Shown: in pieces, positions 16,387 to 24,893 of the stretch
Layout of the letters: each line of letters opens with the position of its first letter
How positions within the stretch are numbered: position 1 is the stretch's first letter
Origin: Pseudobacteroides sp.
GTDB lineage: Bacteria; Bacillota; Clostridia; Acetivibrionales; DSM-2933
Direction of reading: 5' to 3'
NCBI RefSeq assembly: GCF_036567765.1
Contig: NZ_DATCTU010000004.1
Span: forward strand, 124,001-188,000
DNA: 64,000 bases
The notes under the pieces: model-generated
The model's database searches: none
Seen by the model: the letters and a program-made list of their open reading frames with translations, nothing else
Told to the model about the DNA's origin: nothing
Made by a program: the position numbers and the translations under genes

Positions 16387-16559
16387 TAGACATTACAAAA
16401 TCGCGAAGCGATTTTGCATCCTTGGTTGTTGTCGTGGGAAATTGTGGTGTAGCATACACCATAATTTCTTAGACATTACAAAATCACAAAGTGATTTTGC
16501 AACCTTGATCGTTGTCGTGGGAAATTGTGGTGTAGTATACACCATAATTTCTTAGACAT
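16387..16559. repeat. 83-bp tandem repeat (two full copies plus a fragment)
   Basis: The motif TAGACAT recurs at 16387, 16470 and 16553, a period of exactly 83 bases. Each unit holds two palindromes. The first is a hairpin CAAAATC-NN-gaa-NN-GATTTTG (16396-16416, 16479-16499); the copies differ by a paired change (GC/GC versus AC/GT) that keeps the stem intact. The second is the dispersed palindrome GAAATTGTGGTGTA / TACACCATAATTTC (16438-16468, 16521-16551). The array lies between the rpmF terminator and the start of the DUF512 gene. Confidence 0.9.
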
Positions 16560-16562
16560 AAA

Positions 16563-16591
16563 CAAAAAACAGCAGTGTCAACTGCTGCTTT
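16563..16591 (-). terminator. Terminator downstream of rpmF
   Basis: CAGCAGT-gtca-ACTGCTG hairpin followed on the minus strand by GTTTTTTG. It ends the yceD-rpmF transcript 15-40 bases after the rpmF stop and is followed immediately by the 83-bp repeat array. Confidence 0.85.
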
Positions 16592-16604
16592 TCCAACATT
16601 TTTA

Positions 16605-16796
16605 TTAGTCCTCAACCTTAATTACTTGAACTGCTTTATCTTTAACAATATAATAGCCGCATTCTTTACAAACTCTGTGAGGAATCTTTAATGCATGACA
16701 TTGTGGACACTTTACCAAATTTGGTGCAGACAGTTTCCACTGTGATCTTCTTTTCCCTGTTCTTGATTTCGACCATTTACGCTTTGGATTTGCCAT
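16605..16796 (-). CDS. rpmF: Ribosomal protein L32
   Basis: 63-residue protein of the large ribosomal subunit. It begins ANPKRKWSKSRTGKRRSQWK, the basic L32 signature, and carries a zinc ribbon with two CxxC-type pairs (CPQCHALKIPHRVCKECG). An AGGTG-type ribosome binding site precedes the ATG. It directly follows the YceD-family gene, the standard yceD-rpmF order that often leads into the plsX/fab cluster. Confidence 0.97.
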   Translation of the reverse strand: MANPKRKWSKSRTGKRRSQWKLSAPNLVKCPQCHALKIPHRVCKECGYYIVKDKAVQVIKVED

Positions 16797-16830
16797 TATA
16801 ACACCTCCCGCCTATTAAACCCATTATATC

Positions 16831-17328
16831 TTAATTATCAAAAAATTTCTTAAGTACTTCCATCTGTGGATTAATATTATCATCCTTGCAGTCACATGTC
16901 TTCTCATTGAGGTTTGTACCACATCTTGGACACAGGCCTTTACAATTTTCATCACATACCCTTTTTACAGGCAAATTTAAAATTATATTATCCTTTAATA
17001 TATTGTCAAGCAATATATAGTTATCCATATATGTATAAGCATCCACATCAGTTGCTTCGCCGCCTTCGATGATGTCTTCCCTGACTTTTAGCTCAAGATT
17101 GTCTTCAATATCCTTTACGCATCTGCCACATTTTACATTGTATGATACCTTCAAATCGCCGTTTAATTTTAAAACACCACCGGCATTTGTCAGCACACCT
17201 TCAAACTTGACAGCTTCATTGAACACAAATCCTGATTCAAAGTTGTTCAGATCGTCTAACACTTGGTCAAACTTCACATCAAGGCTTGCCCCATTAATTT
17301 TAACTATACTTGATACATCAATTTTCAT
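16831..17328 (-). CDS. YceD/DUF177 family protein
   Basis: 165-residue protein of the DUF177 family, always paired with rpmF and thought to act in 23S rRNA metabolism or ribosome supply. It carries the family's cysteine-rich end CDENCKGLCPRCGTNLNEK plus CDC, and a CGRC pair near the middle. The ATG at 17328 (MKIDVSSIVK) follows GGGGTGG; the frame runs open 24 bases further upstream without a better site. Confidence 0.9.
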   Translation of the reverse strand: MKIDVSSIVKINGASLDVKFDQVLDDLNNFESGFVFNEAVKFEGVLTNAGGVLKLNGDLKVSYNVKCGRCVKDIEDNLELKVREDIIEGGEATDVDAYTYMDNYILLDNILKDNIILNLPVKRVCDENCKGLCPRCGTNLNEKTCDCKDDNINPQMEVLKKFFDN

Positions 17329-17441
17329 ATTGCCACCCCATAAAACCGACAAATGATATTATACTAACTAATAATACCATTGTCAAGATAAATATTGATA
17401 TTATTATGTGTTTCTTTCATTTAATTTATAGCTTGATTCCT

Positions 17442-18635
17442 TTATATTTTTTTCTGCCTTAATCCACCCTTTAAAACACTAGCTGCAAAAAATAATACTC
17501 CTATTGAAAAAAGTATCAAAATTGGCTGCACAATGGCCTCAAAGCCCAATCCACTCTCAATAACACTCCTCATACCCTTCATAGCCCAATATTGAGGAAA
17601 CACCAAAGCAGTCTTCTGCATAAACTCCGGCTCAAGCTCTATAGGCCAATAGCATCCGGAAATCATAGCAGTGCATGTAACCACAACAGACGCTATAGCA
17701 TTTAGCTGGGAATTTGTTTTAACTAGGGTTGATAAAAACATTCCTATCCCGGTGACACAAAGTATAAAAACAGCCATCAGAACAATTAGAGCCAAAAGTG
17801 AATTCCCCCAGTTAACATTTAATAACAGTTTACTGAAGAGAACTATAAAAGCCACCTGTATAAATCCCTTAATAAATGTAGAAAGAATATTACCTAGAAA
17901 TATGACAGGACTCCCAGTTGGTGTAAGTATAAGCCTTTCCCATGTGTTATCCTTTTTCTCTTCAAGCATCACACCAGCACTTGCAAATATAATTGTCATC
18001 ATTACAAACATTATCATAAATCCGACAGTTATATTGGCTTTATTTTCATTTGTTTTACTTTGGATCTTTCCTTCATATTTAACGTTTATAACCTGTATTA
18101 AGTCAGGCTTTTCAAGGTTTTCTCCTACCTTTTTCCCAAATTCGCCGGCTGTCTTACTCCCTAAATTTAAGACTTTTGTAAAATAATCAACAATAATATC
18201 TTTATTCCTTACATTTGCCATAGCATTTGACACAGAACGTTTTGCTGCCATAGCATTTTCCGTGTCCTTTAGCCTTATTACTTTTATCACAGGAGTTTTT
18301 CCGCTTAAAATATCCTTTGTAAATCCTGAAGGTATGATAAACCCCATTTCTATCGCAGAATCTTCAATGTCTTTTATAATATCTTCTTCTTTATACTCTT
18401 CAAAGGAAATAACCTTATCTGCTTTCAATTCCTTCACCAGTTCATTTGAAATGGCCTCTTTGTCTAAGTTTACAATTCCAGACGGTATTTTTGAAGTGCC
18501 TGAAAAGCTTATATTCCCAAATACAAAAATCATTACACAGGGAAGCAGCACCATAAAAAGCAATGCGGTTTTATCCCTTGTCATCTTTATAAGATCATAC
18601 TTAATAATATTTAATATTTTCATCATAATAGCCAC
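17442..18635 (-). CDS. ABC-2 type exporter permease 1
   Basis: 397-residue permease with one N-terminal membrane helix, a long extracytoplasmic loop (about 45-220) and five C-terminal helices, the ABC-2/YhfG-DrrB layout. Its start lies 1-2 bases after the stop of the preceding permease gene (18637), so the two are coupled and probably form a heterodimer served by the ATPase at 19909-20844. The substrate cannot be told from sequence; relatives export drugs, peptides or lipids. Confidence 0.88.
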   Translation of the reverse strand: MAIMMKILNIIKYDLIKMTRDKTALLFMVLLPCVMIFVFGNISFSGTSKIPSGIVNLDKEAISNELVKELKADKVISFEEYKEEDIIKDIEDSAIEMGFIIPSGFTKDILSGKTPVIKVIRLKDTENAMAAKRSVSNAMANVRNKDIIVDYFTKVLNLGSKTAGEFGKKVGENLEKPDLIQVINVKYEGKIQSKTNENKANITVGFMIMFVMMTIIFASAGVMLEEKKDNTWERLILTPTGSPVIFLGNILSTFIKGFIQVAFIVLFSKLLLNVNWGNSLLALIVLMAVFILCVTGIGMFLSTLVKTNSQLNAIASVVVTCTAMISGCYWPIELEPEFMQKTALVFPQYWAMKGMRSVIESGLGFEAIVQPILILFSIGVLFFAASVLKGGLRQKKI

Positions 18636-18636
18636 C

Positions 18637-19827
18637 TCAAACCGTTCTAAATTTGGTAATTCCTATCGTAAGGAACACTGCTCCCATCAAAAGAAGGACC
18701 AAGCAATTTGGAATCACCTCGCTAAATGGGACTCCCTGCATAAGTTTGTAGTATCCGTCCATCGCCTGCCAATTTGGTGTTACATTTGATAAGGTTCTCA
18801 AAAAGGAAGGAAGTACATAAATTGGAACCATTCCCCCTCCAAGAATGGTAAATACCTGTACAGCCATTGTTCCCATTCCGTTTGCTGCCTTCATTGTCTT
18901 TCCTACTGCTGCAACAAACATACCAAATCCTGAGCTTGCAAACACGGCACAAAAGCTTACAACAGCAATTCCGTAAACAGGGCCTCCCCAATTCACTCCG
19001 TACGCAAAACGGGTAAAGATTATTAGAATCAGCATCTGGATGCAGCCTATAAGCATAAGTCCCATACACTTGCCTATCATCAGCCGGGATTTGGATACAC
19101 CAGCTCCTATTATTCTTCCAAGCGTGTTATTGTCCCTTTCTTCAATCATCATGCTTATTCCTGTTACCGCACTAAATAGCAGGAACATAACAAGCATTGC
19201 TACAGAATAATATTGAATGGCAGAAATGGGTCTTGTCTTTTCTTTTGTGGCTTCCACAAACTTAACAACATCTCCTGAAAGGCTTTGCATGAGGCCTGTG
19301 ACAATAAATTCGGGGGATTTGTCGCCCTCCTCGCCTGACGGCACTTTAAACATATCCAAAAAGGCACTGTACCCCTTAATACTTACAGAGAGGTTATTCA
19401 TATATCCTTCTACAGACCCCGAAACTATTTGCCCCTTTATCTGATCATCGTTTTTTGTTTTTATTTCTACCTCTGTATTTTTACCGCTTAATATACTTCT
19501 TGTATAACCCTCCGGTATTACTATGACGGCTGATGATTTATTGGATTGAAGCTTTTTCACAGCTTCATCTTCGCTATCTTCCACCACTTCAAATAAATCG
19601 GTGTAATATTTTTTCAAAACATCGATAAAGATTGCCGATTCGCTTCCTTTATCCTTGTCAACAACTCCCACAGTAAATTTGCTGACTGCAGCATCACCGC
19701 CAAAAGCTGAGCTTAAAGCAGTTCCAAGTATAAGCATGATTAGTGCCGGCATAAGCAGAAGCATTAATAGGGCTTTTCTATCCTTGGCCAAAACCTTAAG
19801 GTCTTTTATTGCAATGTGAAAAACCAT
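18637..19827 (-). CDS. ABC-2 type exporter permease 2
   Basis: 396-residue membrane protein with the same layout as its downstream neighbour: helix at about 18-40, a large outer loop and a C-terminal helix bundle including FLLFSAVTGISMMIEERDNNT. It is about 80 bases downstream of the ATPase gene and 1 base upstream of the second permease. The two permeases share architecture and local similarity (ALLMLLLMPALIM versus ALLFMVLLPCVMI), so they are paralogous half-transporters. Confidence 0.88.
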   Translation of the reverse strand: MVFHIAIKDLKVLAKDRKALLMLLLMPALIMLILGTALSSAFGGDAAVSKFTVGVVDKDKGSESAIFIDVLKKYYTDLFEVVEDSEDEAVKKLQSNKSSAVIVIPEGYTRSILSGKNTEVEIKTKNDDQIKGQIVSGSVEGYMNNLSVSIKGYSAFLDMFKVPSGEEGDKSPEFIVTGLMQSLSGDVVKFVEATKEKTRPISAIQYYSVAMLVMFLLFSAVTGISMMIEERDNNTLGRIIGAGVSKSRLMIGKCMGLMLIGCIQMLILIIFTRFAYGVNWGGPVYGIAVVSFCAVFASSGFGMFVAAVGKTMKAANGMGTMAVQVFTILGGGMVPIYVLPSFLRTLSNVTPNWQAMDGYYKLMQGVPFSEVIPNCLVLLLMGAVFLTIGITKFRTV

Positions 19828-19908
19828 GGCTTTCCTCCATTCTTATCAATCATAACATTATTTGTGTTAATGGCCTTTCATCAGCCACATGACTTAACTA
19901 ATCATGAC

Positions 19909-20844
19909 TTAATCTCTTAATGCCCTTCCCGTCAAATGCAGAAACACAGTTTCAAGGTTGGTTTCCTCAATACCGATATTATGTATCTTACTCTTTTTTG
20001 AATCCAGTGCAGATATCACTTTTGCAAGCAGTGTACCAGAATCCTTTGCATATACCTTCAAAGTGTTCTGCTCCATAGATACCTTCGAAACTCCTTCTAT
20101 GGACTTAAGCATTCCTTCCAAGTCATCAGATGCATTTGAAACATCAATGTTAATGATGTCAAATTCACCTGCCAATTTTCTTAATTCCTCCTTAGATCCT
20201 GATGCGATTATTTTCCCATGGTCCATAATAGCAATTCTGGTACAAAGAAACTCCACCTCTTCCATATAATGACTTGTATAAATAATGGTCATACCCTCTT
20301 TATTCAGCTTAAGGACGGTCTCTAAAATATGGTTTCTTGATTGGGGATCAATACCTACCGTAGGTTCATCCATTACTAGAACCTTTGGTTTATGCAGCAG
20401 AGCCGCAGCAATATTAATTCTTCTTTTCATGCCCCCCGAATACGAATCTATCCTGTCCTTTTGCCTGTCTGTCAGTCCTGCAATCTCCAAAGCCTCATTG
20501 ACCCTTTCTCCAAGACTTTTACCTCCAAGACCGTACATTCTTCCCCAGAACATGAGATTTTCCCGTGCAGTAAGCGTGGGATAAAGTGCAATCTCCTGAG
20601 GCACAAGACCGATAGAGCGTTTTGCTTCCTTGGACTTTTTATTAATGTCATTGCCTTCAATATAAATTTCACCCTTATCCTGACGTGCCAGGGTTGTTAC
20701 CATAGATATAAGTGTGGATTTTCCGGCACCGTTTGGTCCTAGAAGTCCAAAAACCTCTCCTGCATTAACATTAAAGCTTACTCCATCCACCGCTTTAAGA
20801 CTTCCATATGCCTTGTACAGGTCCCTTACCTCTATAAGCTTCAT
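19909..20844 (-). CDS. ABC exporter ATP-binding protein
   Basis: 311-residue ATPase with Walker A GPNGAGKS at 36-43, signature YSGGMKRRINIA, Walker B VLVMDEPTVGIDPQ, an H-loop (YTSHYMEEVE) and a C-terminal accessory region of about 80 residues. It is of the drug-resistance (DrrA/CcmA-like) type and powers the two ABC-2 permeases encoded just downstream. A GGAGG-like site precedes the ATG. The 260-base upstream region holds a near-palindrome AACCaat...cGGTT at about 20888-20911 that could bind a repressor, but no regulator gene is adjacent. Confidence 0.93.
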   Translation of the reverse strand: MKLIEVRDLYKAYGSLKAVDGVSFNVNAGEVFGLLGPNGAGKSTLISMVTTLARQDKGEIYIEGNDINKKSKEAKRSIGLVPQEIALYPTLTARENLMFWGRMYGLGGKSLGERVNEALEIAGLTDRQKDRIDSYSGGMKRRINIAAALLHKPKVLVMDEPTVGIDPQSRNHILETVLKLNKEGMTIIYTSHYMEEVEFLCTRIAIMDHGKIIASGSKEELRKLAGEFDIINIDVSNASDDLEGMLKSIEGVSKVSMEQNTLKVYAKDSGTLLAKVISALDSKKSKIHNIGIEETNLETVFLHLTGRALRD

Positions 20845-21106
20845 ATATGCACTCCTCCAAATAATTTATGTGTTTTGCAACAATAATCCAACCAATATTA
20901 ATAATCGGTTAAATATACGTTATTCATTATTATATGTCTGAATAACTTTACATCATAAAACGTTAATTTCTGCCGATATATTTATTAACAAATATTTAAC
21001 CTATTTTGGATATCAACAGGTTACTTTTTCACTATGCAGGGTAAATAGTTATTAAGTGATTAGGTGAAAGGACCGAAAGGACCTTATTGCGGAAGGGGGT
21101 CTTATT

Positions 21107-21451
21107 ATGACAGACAACAAAAAATATCCAAGCTGCAATATTGCTGGAAACGGCAAGCTTGAAATTTTATCATCAGGTAAAAAAGTATCTTTTAAATTGA
21201 TTAGTATTTCCGCCGAAAGTGCATTTGTGCAAATGGAAGAAAACATTGATACATCATTAAAGGTTTTAATTCACATAGTGATGAAAAGCAGTATTTTTGA
21301 AGTAAGAATCAATGCTGAAGGAATAATAAAAATGAGCAGAAAAATGGACAGCGGTTATCAGTATGAAATAGCTTTTATAAATCTCTCTGAAGATGATCAA
21401 AATGAAATAAACGACCTAATGGTGAGCAGCTGTGACTTATCATATGTGTAG
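21107..21451 (+). CDS. PilZ-like domain protein
   Basis: 114-residue protein with the beta-barrel pattern of a PilZ domain, ending in YEIAFINLSEDDQNEINDLM, which matches the typical PilZ tail (F-x-x-L-s-e-e-d-q-x-x-I). The N-terminal RxxxR motif that binds c-di-GMP is not seen, so it may not bind the nucleotide. GGAAGGGGG precedes the ATG. It stands alone and converges on pflA with a 3-base gap. Confidence 0.55.
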   Translation: MTDNKKYPSCNIAGNGKLEILSSGKKVSFKLISISAESAFVQMEENIDTSLKVLIHIVMKSSIFEVRINAEGIIKMSRKMDSGYQYEIAFINLSEDDQNEINDLMVSSCDLSYV

Positions 21452-21454
21452 AGG

Positions 21455-22192
21455 TTACACCTTTTCTTCCGACTCATTCTTAAGCAATTTCTTTGCCTTA
21501 GAAATGGCAAATTTGCTAGGTACGGCTGCCTTATCAAGATTATAGGGCAGCTTTAACTTTTTCCACTTTTTCTCTCCCTGTTTATGAAAGGGAAGAATCT
21601 CAACATTTTCAACATTCTTAAGCCCATTGATAAACTGCTTCAAATTAAACAGGCTTAAAAAGTCATCAGTAAATCCGGGAATAACCACATATCTTATCCA
21701 TAAAGGCTTTCCTATTTCATCAAGAAACTTTGCAAACTCCAAAGTATTATGATTGGAGAAGCCTGTTAGTTTTTGATGTGCATGGGAATTTATATGTTTT
21801 ATGCTCATGAGTACCAGGTCGGTAAGTTCCATCAGGCTGTTTAGATTCCTAGCTTTAGGCCCGGCATATCCATTAGTGTCAATAGCAGTATGAACATTGA
21901 GCTTTTTTAGCTCTTTAAAAAGCTCGATAATAAAATCAATTTGCATAAGGGGCTCTCCACCGGTAACGGTTACGCCTCCTCCTGAAGCCTTTAAATAGGG
22001 AAGATATTTTTTTATTTTACTCACAACTTCATCCACTGTATATTCACTACCGCCATTATAATCCCAGGTATCGGGATTGTGGCAAAACATGCATTTAAAA
22101 GGACAGCCCTGCATGAATACTACAAACCTGATGCCTGGGCCGTCAACAGTACCACAGCTCTCAAAAGAATGAATCCTTCCCTTTACAGACAT
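21455..22192 (-). CDS. pflA: Pyruvate formate-lyase activating enzyme
   Basis: Radical SAM enzyme that puts the glycyl radical on PflB. The 245-residue form starts at the ATG at 22192 (MSVKGRIHSFESCGTVDGPG), preceded by GGCAGG; the frame is open 27 bases further. The CxxxCxxC motif is at Cys30, Cys34 and Cys37 (CPFKCMFCHNP), followed by GGEPLMQ. Its start overlaps the pflB 3' end, so it is translated with its substrate enzyme. Confidence 0.96.
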   Translation of the reverse strand: MSVKGRIHSFESCGTVDGPGIRFVVFMQGCPFKCMFCHNPDTWDYNGGSEYTVDEVVSKIKKYLPYLKASGGGVTVTGGEPLMQIDFIIELFKELKKLNVHTAIDTNGYAGPKARNLNSLMELTDLVLMSIKHINSHAHQKLTGFSNHNTLEFAKFLDEIGKPLWIRYVVIPGFTDDFLSLFNLKQFINGLKNVENVEILPFHKQGEKKWKKLKLPYNLDKAAVPSKFAISKAKKLLKNESEEKV

Positions 22193-22208
22193 AACTACTA
22201 CCTGCCTC

Positions 22209-24443
22209 TCATATCTCACCGTGAAAAGTTCTGTTTACAACTTCCAACTGCTGCTTTTTGGATAACTTATTGAAATTCACAGCATAGCCTGAAACCCTTA
22301 CAGTCATTTGAGGGTACTTTGTAGGATCTTTCATTGCCTCTTCCAGTGTCTCTCTTTCAATTATGTTTATATTTACATGATGTCCGCCCAATGCAAAATA
22401 ACCGTCAATTATCCCAGCCAGATTGGACAGCCTAGTGTTTCCTGTTTTTCCAAGGGCTTGCGGTATTATTGAAAGAGTATAGGATATACCGTCCAGGCAA
22501 TATTCATACGGTATCTTGGCCAAAGTATTTAATGAAGCCAATATGCCGTTGGTATCCCTGCCATGCATTGGGTTTGCACCTGGTGCAAAAGCTTCTCCCT
22601 TCTTCCTTCCGTCAGGAGTGGAACCTGTTTTGCTGCCATAAACCACGTTTGATGTTATTGTAAGCACCGAAAGCGTATGCTTTGAACCCCTTATAGTTTT
22701 ATGCTTCTCGAGGCTTTTATAGAAGTTTTTTACTATATTGGCAGCTATCTCATCAACCCTATCGTCATCATTACCGTATTTAGGAAAGTCGCCTTCTACT
22801 TGAAAGTCAGTTATAAGGCCTCTTTCATCCCTTTGAGCTTTTACTTTTCCATACTTGATGGCACTTAATGAGTCTGCAGTTACCGACAGACCAGCTATAC
22901 CAAAGGCCATAAACCTTCTTACATCTGTATGGTGAAGAGCCATCATAAGTCTTTCATATGCGTACTTATCGTGCATGTAGTGTATGGCATTCATTGTATT
23001 GACATAAAGTCCTGCAAGCCATTCCTGCAGTTCTTCATATTTATTTAAAACAGCTTCATAATCCAAATATTCGCCCTGATAAGGCAATGATGCTGGTGCC
23101 ACCTGCTCTCCCGAAATCTCGTCTCTTCCCCCGTTTAAAGCCATGAGCAGAAGCTTTGGAAGATTGCATCTTGCACCGAAATATTGCATGTCAAGACCTA
23201 TTCTCATAGCCGACACACAGCAGGATATGCCGTAATCATCCCCGAAAATCGGCCTCATTATATCATCATTTTCATACTGCAGGGTACATGTATCGATGGA
23301 CACCTTCACACAGAAATTTTTGAAGTTTGCTGGAAGCCCTTGTGACCAAAGTATGGTAAGGTTGGGCTCAGGTGAAGATCCTATGTTGTAAAGGGACTGT
23401 AAAAACCTGTATGAGGTCTTTGTTACCATATGTCTTCCATCCTCACACATACCCCCTATTGACTCTGTTATCCAAACAGGGTCCCCTGCAAAGAGCTCGT
23501 TGTATTCAGGAGTACGAAGATGCCTGATGAGCCTTAGCTTTATTATAAACTGATCAACAAGTTCCTGTGCTTCCTCCTCTGTCAATTTTCCTTCTTCTAT
23601 ATCCCTCTCAATATATATGTCAAAAAAAGTGCTCATTCTTCCTAATGAATTGGCAGCACCGTTAGTTTCCTTCATTGCACCCAAAAACGCCAGATAAGTC
23701 CATTGGAATGCCTCATACGCATTTTTAGCCGGGTATGAAATGTCGAAGCCATAGGAATTAGCCATAACCTTAAGCTCATTTAATGACTTTATCTGTTCAT
23801 GGAGCTCTTCTCTGAGTTTTATAGCGTTGTCATCAAATACTGACGGCACAAGATCATTCAGTTCTTTAGTTTTTTCTTCAATAAGCCTGTCAACACCATA
23901 AAGTGCTACTCTTCTATAATCACCTATTAAGCGGCCTCTTCCGTAAGCATCGGGAAGTCCGGTTATAACTCCCGATTTCCTGGCTTTTTTCATTTCAGTT
24001 GTATACACATCAAAAACTCCATCATTATGGGTCTTTCTGTAATTACTATATACCTCATCAATTTTATCGGATAATTTATACCCGTACTTCTCACATGCCT
24101 GTTTCGCCATTCTTATACCACCGTTTGGAACAACTGCACGCTTTAAAGGTTTATCTGTCTGAAGTCCCTTTATTATTTCAAGGCCCTCATCAATATAGCC
24201 TGGAGCAAAGCTGTTTATGCCGGAAATAATGTCTGTTTCAATGTCAAGCACACCACCCTTTTTCGACTCTTCGCTTATTAATTCTTTGCATCTGTCCCAT
24301 AAGCGTCTTGTCTTAAAAGTGGCCTTTGTCAAAAATGAATCATCACCTTCATAGGCCCTGTAGTTTTCTACTATAAAACCTCTTAAATCTATCTTCTGTT
24401 TCCAATCCGATCCAATAAATCCATTCCAACAATTCTTAACCAT
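22209..24443 (-). CDS. pflB: Formate acetyltransferase (pyruvate formate-lyase)
   Basis: Converts pyruvate and CoA to acetyl-CoA and formate. It carries the adjacent catalytic cysteines ([12 protein letters not shown]) and the C-terminal glycyl-radical loop RVSGYAV. The ATG at 24443 ([15 protein letters not shown]) is 9 bases after AAGGAGG; the open frame upstream runs through the ribosome binding site and a palindrome and is not coding. 744 residues is normal for clostridial Pfl. Its 450-base leader carries two ZTP riboswitches with terminators. This suggests its formate is meant for one-carbon units and purines, as in cellulolytic clostridia where formate feeds formyl-THF. Confidence 0.97.
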   Translation of the reverse strand: MVKNCWNGFIGSDWKQKIDLRGFIVENYRAYEGDDSFLTKATFKTRRLWDRCKELISEESKKGGVLDIETDIISGINSFAPGYIDEGLEIIKGLQTDKPLKRAVVPNGGIRMAKQACEKYGYKLSDKIDEVYSNYRKTHNDGVFDVYTTEMKKARKSGVITGLPDAYGRGRLIGDYRRVALYGVDRLIEEKTKELNDLVPSVFDDNAIKLREELHEQIKSLNELKVMANSYGFDISYPAKNAYEAFQWTYLAFLGAMKETNGAANSLGRMSTFFDIYIERDIEEGKLTEEEAQELVDQFIIKLRLIRHLRTPEYNELFAGDPVWITESIGGMCEDGRHMVTKTSYRFLQSLYNIGSSPEPNLTILWSQGLPANFKNFCVKVSIDTCTLQYENDDIMRPIFGDDYGISCCVSAMRIGLDMQYFGARCNLPKLLLMALNGGRDEISGEQVAPASLPYQGEYLDYEAVLNKYEELQEWLAGLYVNTMNAIHYMHDKYAYERLMMALHHTDVRRFMAFGIAGLSVTADSLSAIKYGKVKAQRDERGLITDFQVEGDFPKYGNDDDRVDEIAANIVKNFYKSLEKHKTIRGSKHTLSVLTITSNVVYGSKTGSTPDGRKKGEAFAPGANPMHGRDTNGILASLNTLAKIPYEYCLDGISYTLSIIPQALGKTGNTRLSNLAGIIDGYFALGGHHVNINIIERETLEEAMKDPTKYPQMTVRVSGYAVNFNKLSKKQQLEVVNRTFHGEI

Positions 24444-24470
24444 AACAAACATCCTCCTTACTGCCCAACA

Positions 24471-24497
24471 TTGTGGTGTAGCATACACCATGATTTC
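24471..24497. repeat. Dispersed palindrome, copy in the pflB leader
   Basis: TGGTGTA-gca-TACACCA core with flanking TTG/ATGATTTC, sitting between the second ZTP-riboswitch terminator and the pflB ribosome binding site. On the minus strand it follows the terminator T-run with the linker ATGTCGTGAG. A weaker copy lies after the first riboswitch terminator, so the riboswitch plus palindrome were probably duplicated as one block. Confidence 0.75.
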
Positions 24498-24504
24498 TCA
24501 CGAC

Positions 24505-24608
24505 ATAAAAAACCGCCTGAATAACTTTATAAAAGTCACCCAGGCGGTCGGCTTTCTAATGATTGTACTCCATGTGGTAAACTCCACTTCCGCCAGTCAT
24601 ACAATCAG
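24505..24608 (-). promoter_or_regulatory. ZTP (pfl) riboswitch with terminator, promoter-distal copy
   Basis: Minus-strand RNA has P1 GATTGTA/TACAATC enclosing GACTGGCGGAAGTGGAGTT-ACCAC, then a short linker and GCCGACCGCCTGGG, the pseudoknot-forming 3' element of the ZTP (pfl-motif) aptamer. The CCGCCTG of the aptamer also pairs with CAGGCGG at 24511-24517 and is followed by TTTTTT, a terminator that competes with the aptamer. High ZTP/ZMP (a sign of low 10-formyl-THF) would favour the aptamer and let transcription proceed into pflB. Confidence 0.88.
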
Positions 24609-24673
24609 CAACAACTGTGTATATTTAATTTCCCATATTAATCTTTATATACCCGTTTAAAACAAACTCAAAC

Positions 24674-24702
24674 AAATCGTAGTGTACAATACACACTTAA
24701 TT
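24674..24702. repeat. Dispersed palindrome, degenerate copy between the two riboswitches
   Basis: GTGTA-caa-TACAC core with partly decayed arms (AAATCGTAG and CACTTAATT), followed by CCCAGACA where intact copies have CCTAGACA. It occupies the same place relative to the upstream riboswitch terminator as the better copy does after the downstream one. Confidence 0.6.
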
Positions 24703-24712
24703 CCCAGACAAT

Positions 24713-24812
24713 AAAAACGCCTGGACAACTATATCAGTTACCCAGGCGGTCGGCTTCTTATCAATCATACTCCCTATGGTAAGCTCCATTTCCGCCAGTC
24801 ATATGATCTGCT
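24713..24812 (-). promoter_or_regulatory. ZTP (pfl) riboswitch with terminator, promoter-proximal copy
   Basis: The same architecture as the copy at 24505: P1 ATCATA/TATGAT, TGACTGGCGGAAATGGAGCT, ACCATAGGGAG, then GCCGACCGCCTGGG. A terminator is formed by CGCCTGG and CCAGGCG followed by TTTTT. The aptamer cores of the two copies match at the conserved positions while their P1 stems differ by compensatory changes, so both look functional. Tandem arrangement upstream of pflB suggests a sharper or graded response. Confidence 0.88.
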
Positions 24813-24893
24813 GATTCGTAAAGTTTTTATTATAGATTAATTATACTTTTCTTATTTTGTTTTGTCAATTGGATTTTTGTTGTATAGCCAGTA

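Noticed and set aside
16387..16559. Tandem repeat considered as a small CRISPR array
   Set aside because: The units are directly adjacent with no unique spacers, the whole 83-bp period is conserved, and no cas genes are nearby.
20888..20911. AACCaat...cGGTT near-palindrome as a TetR operator for the ABC exporter
   Set aside because: The arms match only four to five bases and there is no adjacent regulator gene, so it is not listed as a feature.
24505..24830. Two similar GC-rich blocks considered as an insertion element or CRISPR repeats
   Set aside because: Each block folds as a ZTP riboswitch with conserved aptamer motifs and a terminator, oriented toward pflB.
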